64,000 bases of DNA from Pseudomonas putida. GTDB lineage: Bacteria; Pseudomonadota; Gammaproteobacteria; Pseudomonadales; Pseudomonadaceae. The stretch covers positions 3,153,501-3,217,500 of the forward strand of contig NZ_CP018846.1 of NCBI RefSeq assembly GCF_002025705.1. The letters are read 5' to 3'. Below the pieces are notes generated by a model. The model did no database searches and was not told where the DNA came from. It saw nothing but the letters and a program-made list of their open reading frames with translations. Of the stretch, positions 33,592 to 41,458 are shown piece after piece; position 1 is the first letter of the stretch; every line of letters begins with the position of its first letter. A program made the position numbers and the translations under genes.

Positions 33592-34818
33592 TCAGATCAG
33601 TGCGGTGACCGTGTTTTCGACGCCCAGCAGAGCCTTGCCGTAGAGCTCCAGGCCTATCGCTGGCAACGCCACGGCATGCCGCGCGGCCGTGTTGGAATCG
33701 CGCCACCAGCGCTGCATCGGGCTGCTCTCGGCGAAGCTGCCGGCGCCGTGGGCGGACAACAGAATGTTGATGGCATCGGTAATGTGCGTATTGACCAGGC
33801 CGACATCGGCACGGATACGCGCACGGGTCACGTTGTCTAGCTTGATGCCTTGGCGGGCCGCCTCGTCCAGCTCGTCGGCAGCACGCATGGCGCGCAACTG
33901 GGCGCTGTCGATCTTCAGCGCCGCTTCGGCGACCTGGGTCTGGAACACCACCGAGTCGGTCTGCTTTTCGAACGAGGTATAGGCCACTGCGCGGCGCGGG
34001 GCATTGGCGATCACGTACTTCAGCGCGGCGCGTCCCAGGCCAAGCTGCGGGCCATTGAGAATCAGCGCGGCAAACGGCACGAATAGCGGCCGATAGCTGG
34101 CTTCGTCCTTGAACGGGGTGGCGTATTCACCCTCGATGGCTGCGCCCATGTTCAGCAGGCGGTGGTCGGGGACGAATACTTCCTCGGCGACGATGCAGTT
34201 GCTGCCGGACGCGCGCATGCCGGCGGTGAACCAGGTGTCTTCGATGCGGTACTGCGCCTTGGGGATCAGCGCCAGATACTGGGCCACCAGGGCGCCGTTG
34301 GCGTCGCGTTCCTCGGCGCCGATCGCGGCCCAGTCAGCATGCAGGCTGCCGGATGAGGAATACCACTTGCCGGAAATCACCAGGCCGCCCTCCACCCTTC
34401 GCGTGGTCGGCGAGGTGTTGAACACACCGGCCACACGGGCCTCGGGGTTGTTGCCAAAGACCTCTTGCTGCGCACGCTCATCGAATAGGCCGGTGAACCA
34501 GGCGCAGACATTGCTGAGCGCCACCACCCACGCCGTGCCACCGCATGCCTCTGCCAGCGCGGCCGACACCTCCAGATGCGAACGCAATGTGCCTTCATGG
34601 CCACCGAACCGCTTGGGCACCATTAACCGGAACAAGCCGGCATCACGGATGGCCTGGATGTTTTCCTCGGCAGCGCGGCGGTTCGTCTCGGATTCGGCGG
34701 CGTTTTTACTTAGCAGGGGTTGCAGCGCGGTGGCGCGCTCGACCAGCTCCTGCAAAGAAGGCCCCTTGTCGGCCAGCGGCAACACGTCTGCGTCAAACGT
34801 TTTAATCGCTTCTTTCAT
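33592..34818 (-). CDS. group D flavin-dependent aromatic hydroxylase (HsaA/HpaB-like), module B
   Basis: The 408-residue protein has the acyl-CoA-dehydrogenase fold used by HsaA, p-hydroxyphenylacetate hydroxylase C2 and related oxygenases: FRLMVPKRFGGHEG, GTAWVVALSNVCAWF, SGKWYSSSGSLHADW and SSPMQRWWRDSNTAARH. With reduced flavin from the next gene it would ortho-hydroxylate a phenol to a catechol. It heads the module B operon, divergent from a TetR regulator. ATG 34816-34818 with AAGGTAG upstream is used; the preceding codons lie over an operator-like repeat. Confidence 0.9.
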   Translation of the reverse strand: MKEAIKTFDADVLPLADKGPSLQELVERATALQPLLSKNAAESETNRRAAEENIQAIRDAGLFRLMVPKRFGGHEGTLRSHLEVSAALAEACGGTAWVVALSNVCAWFTGLFDERAQQEVFGNNPEARVAGVFNTSPTTRRVEGGLVISGKWYSSSGSLHADWAAIGAEERDANGALVAQYLALIPKAQYRIEDTWFTAGMRASGSNCIVAEEVFVPDHRLLNMGAAIEGEYATPFKDEASYRPLFVPFAALILNGPQLGLGRAALKYVIANAPRRAVAYTSFEKQTDSVVFQTQVAEAALKIDSAQLRAMRAADELDEAARQGIKLDNVTRARIRADVGLVNTHITDAINILLSAHGAGSFAESSPMQRWWRDSNTAARHAVALPAIGLELYGKALLGVENTVTALI

Positions 34819-34828
34819 GGCTTCTACC

Positions 34829-34852
34829 TTTAACAATGACTAAAATGTCATT
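34829..34852. promoter_or_regulatory. TetR operator candidate O1 (module B side)
   Basis: TTTAACAATGAC (34829-34840) is followed by GTCATT (34847-34852), giving the dyad AATGAC-N6-GTCATT. The same 12-bp TTTAACAATGAC recurs at 35177-35188 next to another dyad. The site lies just upstream of the hydroxylase start, so binding would block initiation. Confidence 0.6.
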
Positions 34853-35176
34853 TATTTATTCTGGGCGAACGTATCCACACACCTGCATCGGCGGAGCGTG
34901 CGGACTAATACTCGGGAGTACCTGCGAATGCGCTTATTTCAGACGGGCAGAAGCTTGCGGCGCGGCGGCGGTGGCAGCGGGCGGGATACGCGGGGGGTCA
35001 GGGATTGAACGAGCATTTTTCGTCTCCTGTTGTTTTTATGACGAAACTGCCAGCGTGACTCAGCATTAGATAGAACATACCTGTCATTCCGACATTGGTT
35101 AGAATGTAGGACAAGGCAGTGGCTTGTTCAATAGCTTTTATCAAATAAATTTATCCATGCGATGAGATGCATAGTT
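34853..35176. other. divergent promoter region between module B and its TetR regulator
   Basis: No gene is seen. The region must contain both promoters. A third, weaker dyad TGTC-attcc-GACA lies at 35082-35094, resembling the flanking operator candidates. Confidence 0.5.
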
Positions 35177-35197
35177 TTTAACAATGACAATTTGTCA
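35177..35197. promoter_or_regulatory. TetR operator candidate O2 (regulator side)
   Basis: TTTAACAATGAC (35177-35188) begins a perfect dyad TGACA-ATT-TGTCA (35185-35197), 16 bp before the regulator's ATG. It mirrors O1 on the other side of the spacer. Confidence 0.6.
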
Positions 35198-35213
35198 CTC
35201 TACGAGATCACCC

Positions 35214-35975
35214 ATGCCCAGCCATGACTCGATCGCCCCTGCCGGGCGAACCAGCAGCGACCACCGCCCACGCATGGCGGAAAAGAAGCGTCTGATGATG
35301 CGCACACGCTTGCTCGACTCGGCCATGCGCGTATTTGCCGAAGCCGCCGGTGCCACGCCAGTGATCGACGATGTGATCCGCGAGGCCAAGGTGTCCCGTG
35401 GCACGTTCTACCGTTACTTCGACTCGCTGGACCAAGTGCTGATCGCGCTTGGCCAGGAGCTGAGCAACCAGATGACCACCGACATCCTGCCGCTCTACGA
35501 CATTCTCGAAGATCCATGGAAGCGCGTTTCGGTGGGTTTTCGGGTGTTCCTGGTGCGTGCCCTGCTGGACCGCAAGTGGGCTGGTTTCGTGACCCGTGTG
35601 GATGTCTGGCCGCACCATGCGCTGGTGGCCGAGTACATGGGCCGTGACCTGGAAAGTGGCCGCGCCACCGGGCAACTGGCCTTCGCACGCCTGGACGCCG
35701 CCACCGACTTTTTGATGGGCGCATCCGCGCATGCAATCCAGGCCATTTTGCAAGGCGTGGACAACGTCAATGACTACATGGACGCCTGTGTGCACATGGC
35801 GTTGATCAGCCTGGGCGTCGACCCTGCGACCTGCCAGCGCGGCGTGGACTTTTCGCTGAACTACCTGCAGGACTGGGGCTCCGGCGCGCTGGAGTTGCCG
35901 CGACCGGTGTGGGCGTTGAACCTCAACTCCCGTGAGGGCCGGGAGTTTCTCGCCTACCGTCGCCCAGCTGGCTGA
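35214..35975 (+). CDS. TetR-family regulator of module B
   Basis: The protein (253 residues from MPSHDS) has a TetR helix-turn-helix (TRLLDSAMRVFAEAAGATPV, then SRGTFYRYFDSLDQVL) and a C-terminal ligand-binding domain. ATG 35214 is chosen because the earlier in-frame ATG (35184) lies within an operator-like dyad. Divergent orientation from the module B hydroxylase and paired operator candidates on both sides of the spacer make it the likely module B repressor. It is convergent with the second TetR gene, 21 bp away. Confidence 0.9.
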   Translation: MPSHDSIAPAGRTSSDHRPRMAEKKRLMMRTRLLDSAMRVFAEAAGATPVIDDVIREAKVSRGTFYRYFDSLDQVLIALGQELSNQMTTDILPLYDILEDPWKRVSVGFRVFLVRALLDRKWAGFVTRVDVWPHHALVAEYMGRDLESGRATGQLAFARLDAATDFLMGASAHAIQAILQGVDNVNDYMDACVHMALISLGVDPATCQRGVDFSLNYLQDWGSGALELPRPVWALNLNSREGREFLAYRRPAG

Positions 35976-35996
35976 CACGCCGCTGGGCAGGCACGA

Positions 35997-36659
35997 TCAG
36001 GCCGGCTGATTACCGTACGTATCCAGGTCGATGCTGATGATCCGCTCGGCCTCCTGGTGGTCCACACCCAGGCCGCTGAGCACGAAATGCACCATGCTTT
36101 CCACCGCCGAGGACGGGCGGGCGCCTTCCAGTACCTTGCGCAACAGGTAGAGCATGCCGCCGATGATGCAATCGACCGTGGAGACGATGTCGACCACCTG
36201 AAAAACGCCTTCGTCATTACCGACCTGGATATCCCGGGCCAACGGATTGCCCATGGTTTCGATCATGTCATTGATGCTGTACACCGAATGCACCAGGAAC
36301 CAGCCCCAGACCGGGTCGGTCAAGCCGCGGTAAACGGTGCGACGGATATTGATCCCTACCCGCTCGGCGATGCCCGCAGTCGGGCTGGCAGCGGCATCCA
36401 GCGCTTCGATCATCTGCAAGGCATCGTCGATGAACACCGCGCGCGCCACTTCTTCCTTGCTCGAGAAGTAGTTGTAGAACGAGCCGAACGACAGCTCGGC
36501 CTCTTCGGTAATGTCGTTGATGGCAGTGGCTTCGATGCCCTTGCGCCCCATCACTGAACGCGCAGCACGCAACAGCTTGCTGCGGGTACGCTGGCGCGCT
36601 TTTTCATTGACCCTTGGCTTGCGTGGCTCGGCGGCCTTGGGGCTGTTGTCTTCATTCAT
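35997..36659 (-). CDS. TetR-family regulator at the end of module C
   Basis: The 220-residue protein has a TetR helix-turn-helix (LLRAARSVMGRKGIEATAIN, then SFGSFYNYFSSKEEV). It starts at ATG 36657-36659. It lies 79 bp after the FadL-type porin gene in the same direction, so it is probably the last gene of the leftward module C run. The tandem repeats upstream of module C (42749-42781) are a plausible binding site. The ligand is unknown. Confidence 0.88.
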   Translation of the reverse strand: MNEDNSPKAAEPRKPRVNEKARQRTRSKLLRAARSVMGRKGIEATAINDITEEAELSFGSFYNYFSSKEEVARAVFIDDALQMIEALDAAASPTAGIAERVGINIRRTVYRGLTDPVWGWFLVHSVYSINDMIETMGNPLARDIQVGNDEGVFQVVDIVSTVDCIIGGMLYLLRKVLEGARPSSAVESMVHFVLSGLGVDHQEAERIISIDLDTYGNQPA

Positions 36660-36738
36660 GGTGACGATCGGCTGGCACTGATGAGGGTGCGGACCATGAT
36701 ACCCGACTCGCCCCGCAGCGCCAGCCAACCGCACCCGC

Positions 36739-37905
36739 TCAATAGCGCATGCCGAGCCCCAGCAGCACCGAGGAATAATGCGCGCCGATGTTGGTACCGG
36801 TACTTGGGCCTTTGCCGCGCAGCGTCTCGGGGAACTCGAACTCGTAGCCCAGCGACAGGTCGGTAGTCGGCGACAGGTGATAGGTAAAGCCGGCCGACAC
36901 CGAATTGTTCAGAATGCCCGGTGAGAAGTAGTTGGCATTGGTGTGTTGCGCATCCACTGCCGCCGTGGCGTGCTTGTAACCGGCACGCAACGTCCACGCC
37001 TTGCTCGCATTCCACGACGTCCCGACCCGCCAGACGTCCTGGCTGTTCATGCCCGCGCCATCGGGGTTGTTGAAGAAGCCAACCTCGGCCCATTCGATGC
37101 GCAGGTAGTCCGCCGCGACGGTCAGCGCCGGCGTCAGGCGCACGGCAATACCGACCCCGTACTGCTCCGGCAAATCCAGATGGCCGCCGGAGATCGCCAG
37201 CAGGTCATCCTTGTAGCCATCGGCTTCACTGAAACGCATCTTCGGTGAGTACGCCGCACCCAGGCTGAACCGCGAATCGATTTTCCACAACGCCCCTGCC
37301 CGCCAGCCCAGGCCGGTACTGGTGGCTATGCCATGGGTCGGCGAAACGCCAAGGCTGCCGTCCGCCTGCGGCACCACCAGGCCACGGGCCTGCACCTGCT
37401 GCACACCGAGCAGTGCCGACAGCCCCAGCGACAAGTCCGGGGTGACCTTGTAGGCCAGCGTGGGGGCGAAATTCACGTAGGCGATCTTGGTCTTCACCGC
37501 TGGGAAACCCATGCCAGGCACAGCCGCATGACTGTAGTCGGAACCTGAGCCAATCGAGTACACCGACAGACCCAGCGCGGTTCGTTCATCGAGCTGATAA
37601 CTGATACCGCCACTTGGAATCGGCGCCCGCACCTTGAAGTCATCGCGGTTGTTTTCGTTACCGAAACTTGAGCGGAAACTGCCGAAGAACAGCTGCAGGC
37701 CACCGTCGATGCGGTTGCCCAGTTCGCTCATGCCGGCGGGGTTGTCACTGGCAATGGCCGCAGACTGTGGGAAGGCCAGCGAGGCGCCGCCCATCTGCGC
37801 CGACTCGATGCTGCTGGAGGTGGGAATATTGAAGTTCATGGCCTTGGCCAACGGGCACGCGAAGAGAAACAGCACGCCACAGGCCTGCATCGCTTTAATG
37901 TTCAT
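36739..37905 (-). CDS. FadL/TodX-type outer-membrane hydrophobe transporter, module C
   Basis: The 388-residue protein has a signal peptide (GVLFLFACPLAKA), the FadL-family N-terminal hatch (NIPTSSSIESAQMGGASLAF, then DNPAGMSEL) and C-terminal barrel strands ending in LGLGMRY. FadL-type channels pass fatty acids and aromatic hydrocarbons laterally into the outer membrane, so module C may act on a hydrophobic or alkyl-substituted phenol. It follows the BKACE gene after 136 bp and may have its own promoter. Confidence 0.88.
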   Translation of the reverse strand: MNIKAMQACGVLFLFACPLAKAMNFNIPTSSSIESAQMGGASLAFPQSAAIASDNPAGMSELGNRIDGGLQLFFGSFRSSFGNENNRDDFKVRAPIPSGGISYQLDERTALGLSVYSIGSGSDYSHAAVPGMGFPAVKTKIAYVNFAPTLAYKVTPDLSLGLSALLGVQQVQARGLVVPQADGSLGVSPTHGIATSTGLGWRAGALWKIDSRFSLGAAYSPKMRFSEADGYKDDLLAISGGHLDLPEQYGVGIAVRLTPALTVAADYLRIEWAEVGFFNNPDGAGMNSQDVWRVGTSWNASKAWTLRAGYKHATAAVDAQHTNANYFSPGILNNSVSAGFTYHLSPTTDLSLGYEFEFPETLRGKGPSTGTNIGAHYSSVLLGLGMRY

Positions 37906-38041
37906 GTTTACGCCTGCACAGTTTATTTATTGTTTTTGGAACTGATGACTCGAAGCGTTTGCAGCAAATCGCGGCCAGCCGCACCCGCCGCCACAACAGC
38001 GGGCGCTGCCGGATTACAAACTTGTGAAGGTGAAGTGATGA

Positions 38042-38977
38042 TCAGAAGGCGACGTTGTCACGCCCTTTCAACTGCATGAGCGCGCGCGCTTCATCAGGCG
38101 TTGCCACGGCAAAACCCAGCGACTCGATCAGCGCCTTGATGGCCCGCACCTGTTCGGCGTTGCTCTGCGCCAGGCGCCCCTTGCCCAGCCACAGGTTGTC
38201 CTCCAGCCCCACGCGCACATGGCCGCCCAGCAACAACGACTGCATGGCGATACGCGGCTGCATCGCCCCCACACCCAGCACCGACCAGTGATAGCGGTCG
38301 CCAAACAGCCGGTCAGCTGTACGCTTCATATGCGCCACGTCTTCCGGGTGGGTACCGATACCACCGCGAATGCCGAATACCGACTGGATAAACAGCGGGT
38401 CTTGCAATAGCAATCGGTCGCGGAAGTGGGCTGCGGTATACAGATGGCCAATGTCGTAACACTCGATTTCGAAGCGCGTGTGGTTTTCGCCGCAGGCCGC
38501 CAAGATCTGCGCGATGTCCTTGAAGGTGTTGCGGAAGATCCGCTCTTCACTGGCCTGCAAATAAGGCCGCTCCCAGTCATGCTGGAATTCGCTGTAGCGC
38601 TGCAGCAATTCGTACATGCCAAAGTTCATCGATCCCATGTTCAGCGAGGCGATCTCCGGGCTGAACTGCAAGGCCGGTGCGATGCGCTCTTCCACCGACA
38701 TGGTCGGTGCGCCCCCGGTGGTGAGGTTGACCACCACATCGGACTCGCGCTTGATCTGCGGCAGGAACTGCTCGAACAGGCGTGGGTCCTGACTGGGCAT
38801 GCCGCTCTGCGGATCGCGGGCATGCAGGTGCACCACTGCAGCCCCCGCCTCGGCCGCCTCGATCGCGGAGCGGGCAATCTGCTCAGGTGTGATGGGTAGA
38901 TGCGGCGACATCGACGGCGTGTGGATCGAGCCGGTGATGGCGCAGGTGATAATCACTTTCGAAGCGTTTGCAGCCAT
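38042..38977 (-). CDS. BKACE-family (DUF849) beta-keto acid cleavage enzyme
   Basis: The 311-residue protein has the TIM-barrel BKACE signature: CAITGS, metal-binding VVHLHARDPQSG, NLTTGG and FEIECYD. Characterised BKACEs condense a beta-keto acid with acetyl-CoA and split it into acetoacetate and a new acyl-CoA. In module C it follows the FAH gene by about 50 bp, which suggests that the FAH step or a later one yields a beta-keto acid. ATG 38975-38977 with AAGGAAA upstream. The substrate side chain is not predictable from the motifs I can see. Confidence 0.9.
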   Translation of the reverse strand: MAANASKVIITCAITGSIHTPSMSPHLPITPEQIARSAIEAAEAGAAVVHLHARDPQSGMPSQDPRLFEQFLPQIKRESDVVVNLTTGGAPTMSVEERIAPALQFSPEIASLNMGSMNFGMYELLQRYSEFQHDWERPYLQASEERIFRNTFKDIAQILAACGENHTRFEIECYDIGHLYTAAHFRDRLLLQDPLFIQSVFGIRGGIGTHPEDVAHMKRTADRLFGDRYHWSVLGVGAMQPRIAMQSLLLGGHVRVGLEDNLWLGKGRLAQSNAEQVRAIKALIESLGFAVATPDEARALMQLKGRDNVAF

Positions 38978-39028
38978 GTCAGTTTCCTTCCATAGGGCGG
39001 CCTCGCAGGGCAAAGCCGCCGGGCCTGG

Positions 39029-39898
39029 TTAGCGAGGTTCGTCGACGATGGTGTTTTCGATGTAGCCCAGGCCCGAGATCTCCACCCGCACCACATCACC
39101 GGCCTTGAGGAACACCGGCGGTTGCATGCCGATGCCGACGCCTGCCGGCGTGCCGGTAATGAGGATGTCGCCAGGCTCCAGGGTCATCACCTCGCTGAGG
39201 TAGGCGATCTGTTGCGCGATGCTGTAGGTCATCAGCGCGGTGGAGGACTTCTGGCGTTGCTCGCCATTCACGCTCAGGCTGACGGTCAGCTGCTGCGGGT
39301 CGGCAATTTCATCCGCAGTGGTAATCCATGGCCCGATCGGCCCGTGGGTATCGAACGACTTGCCAAGGGTCCAGGTCGGGCTCTTGGCCTGCCAGTCGCG
39401 GGCGCTGACGTCATTGGCCACAAAGTAGCCGGCCACGTGCTGCAGCGCGTCGCGCGCGTCGATGCGCCGGCCGCCCTTGCCAATCACCACGCCCAGCTCC
39501 GCTTCGTAGTCCAGGCGCTCGCAAACAGCAGGATGATGCACGTCGTCGTAAGGGCCGGTGATGCAGGTGATCTGCTTGCTGAACCACACCTGCGACGCCG
39601 GGATTGGCACGTTGAGGCGTCGTGCTTCGGCTTCGTGATCCTTGTAGTTCATGCCCAACGCCATGAACTTGCCGGGGCGCAGAATGGGCGCTTGCAGCCG
39701 CACATGCTCCAGCGCCACGCTGTTTTCAGCGGTGGCCTGCAGAGTGCGAGCGTCAGCCAGGGCATCGGTGCGAGCCAGCAAGGCCGCGACGTCCACCGGT
39801 GCCGATGTCGGCAGCAGGTGGTCGAGGTTGATCACGCGGTTGCCCTGGACCAGGCCAACGGAAGTCTTGCCGTGATGGGTATAGCGAGCCAATTTCAT
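39029..39898 (-). CDS. FAH-family hydrolase/isomerase, module C
   Basis: The 289-residue protein has FAH motifs in the classical form: MNYKDHEAE, DYEAELGVVIGK, NDVSARDWQ, GKSFDTHGPIGPW and EPGDILITGTPAGVG. It is the most canonical of the three FAH enzymes in the window. It would hydrolyse or isomerise the product of the adjacent extradiol dioxygenase. ATG 39896-39898 with AAAGGAAC upstream; the longer frame enters the dioxygenase gene. Confidence 0.91.
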   Translation of the reverse strand: MKLARYTHHGKTSVGLVQGNRVINLDHLLPTSAPVDVAALLARTDALADARTLQATAENSVALEHVRLQAPILRPGKFMALGMNYKDHEAEARRLNVPIPASQVWFSKQITCITGPYDDVHHPAVCERLDYEAELGVVIGKGGRRIDARDALQHVAGYFVANDVSARDWQAKSPTWTLGKSFDTHGPIGPWITTADEIADPQQLTVSLSVNGEQRQKSSTALMTYSIAQQIAYLSEVMTLEPGDILITGTPAGVGIGMQPPVFLKAGDVVRVEISGLGYIENTIVDEPR

Positions 39899-39932
39899 AA
39901 GTGTTCCTTTTGCAGGGGAAGAAGGAGCGTGA

Positions 39933-40862
39933 TCAACCGAGAAAGTCCGGCGACAAGGGTGGCGCCCACTGCGCCAGGGCATCGGGGCTGAGCGGTTCGT
40001 GGCCCACAGTCATGCTGTCGTTGACCAGGTCGCCATCGGTCCAGTGCTCGACCTTGTTGCCGAACGGGTCGAGCCAGTAGTCGAAGACCTGGCTGCCCTG
40101 CACGTGGCGGCCGATTCCCCAAGAATGGCGGCGGCCTTGCTGCTGGAGAAAATGGCTGCCGCTGGCCAGGTCGTCCCAGTCGAGCACCTCGAAGGCACAG
40201 TGATCGAAGCCGGCTTGCTCGGCCCCCAGGTTGAGCAAGGCCACCGTGTGGTGGTCGGTGTAGGTCTCGCCCAGCCCGCAGTGCATGAATGCGGCCACGG
40301 TGTTGTCCTGCTGGCCGGCGAAGTAGCTGTCGGAAACCCGCAGTCCCAGCACGTCGTGGTAAAAGGCGAACATGGCCGGATAATCGACGGTCTTGAGCAC
40401 CACGTGACCCAGGCGCATTACCCGCGAAGGCTGCAGTGTGACCCTGTTGGTGGTGCCCAGACGCTGGCGCCGTTCGGCCGTGTTGAGGGTCAAGGCCGGC
40501 CTTACCGGCTCGGCCTCGACACAATCGCCGCCATACAGCAGGTCGACGCGTAGCCCATCCGGGTCGTGCAGAGTGACCACCCAGCCCGCACCCAGCTCAT
40601 CGTTGGCCAGCACTTCGCTGCCAAACCGTGCGGCAATAGCCTGCAAGGCCTGCAGGCTATCGAGCCGGTAGCCGGCGCCCAGGGCTCTGGCAGGGCCTTG
40701 CTCGGCGATGTAGGCAGGATAACCTCCTTGATAGGCAGCCATCTGCAAGGTGGTGGCCGTGCGGGCGTGGTGGCGCAGGCCGAAGTCGCGCAGGAAGTTG
40801 GCCTGAACATCCAGGTCCGGCACCTGATAACGCACGTAAGCGATGTCGCGTACAGCAATCAT
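39933..40862 (-). CDS. type I extradiol (VOC) ring-cleavage dioxygenase, module C
   Basis: The 309-residue two-domain protein has the ligands H153 (LGHVVLK), H221 (FDHCAFEV) and E272 (KVEHWTD), with acid/base tyrosine Y262, as in 2,3-dihydroxybiphenyl and HsaC-type dioxygenases. It lies between the flavin reductase and FAH genes, so it should cleave the catechol made by the module C hydroxylase. The start has GAGGAGTGCAGC upstream. Confidence 0.92.
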   Translation of the reverse strand: MIAVRDIAYVRYQVPDLDVQANFLRDFGLRHHARTATTLQMAAYQGGYPAYIAEQGPARALGAGYRLDSLQALQAIAARFGSEVLANDELGAGWVVTLHDPDGLRVDLLYGGDCVEAEPVRPALTLNTAERRQRLGTTNRVTLQPSRVMRLGHVVLKTVDYPAMFAFYHDVLGLRVSDSYFAGQQDNTVAAFMHCGLGETYTDHHTVALLNLGAEQAGFDHCAFEVLDWDDLASGSHFLQQQGRRHSWGIGRHVQGSQVFDYWLDPFGNKVEHWTDGDLVNDSMTVGHEPLSPDALAQWAPPLSPDFLG

Positions 40863-40908
40863 GCTGCACTCCTCTTGTCATTGTTGTGGGGACGGTGACG
40901 CCGCGTGG

Positions 40909-41418
40909 TTAGCCGCGGTCGAACCAGCAGGTGGACGGGTCCAGCGCATGCAGCTGTTTGTAGGTGCCCGAGAAGAACAGCAACGGTCGCCCGTCCGACT
41001 CCTCGATGGCCTCGACATCGGCGGTGTAGATCAGATGGTCGCCACCCGGGTGCACCGCGTTGACACGCACGGCCAGTTGCACCAGTGCACCGCCCAATAC
41101 CGGCGACTCACCCAGCTGGCGAAAGTCGGCGCTCAGGGTTGCCTGCGGGCGACCACCGAAGTGACTGCTCAGCGCTTCATCCTCCTCACGCAGGAAATTG
41201 ATGCCAAAGGCATCGCCCGGCCTGACACTGGCGGCGAAGCGCGCCGGATTGCGCACCGCGATCAGGACCATGGGTGGGTCCACCGACAGTGACATGAAGG
41301 CATTGGCGGTCATGCCGCTGGGTTGTCCCTCATGGTTGAAAGTCACCACCGTCACGCCGGTGGCGAATTTACCCATCACGCGGCGAAAGGCCCGCGCGTC
41401 CAGCTGTTTGCTCTGCAT
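40909..41418 (-). CDS. flavin reductase of the two-component hydroxylase, module C
   Basis: The 169-residue split-barrel reductase has GKFATGVTVVTF, GMTANAFMSLSVDPPMVLIAV and LLFFSGTYKQLHAL. It is paralogous to the module B reductase. ATG 41416-41418 is nine bases after GAGGAG; a GTG three codons upstream would abut the ribosome-binding site. It lies 40 bp downstream of its oxygenase gene. Confidence 0.92.
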   Translation of the reverse strand: MQSKQLDARAFRRVMGKFATGVTVVTFNHEGQPSGMTANAFMSLSVDPPMVLIAVRNPARFAASVRPGDAFGINFLREEDEALSSHFGGRPQATLSADFRQLGESPVLGGALVQLAVRVNAVHPGGDHLIYTADVEAIEESDGRPLLFFSGTYKQLHALDPSTCWFDRG

Positions 41419-41458
41419 GCTCGGCACTCCTCGAACGAACGCATTGCGGCTATGCCAC

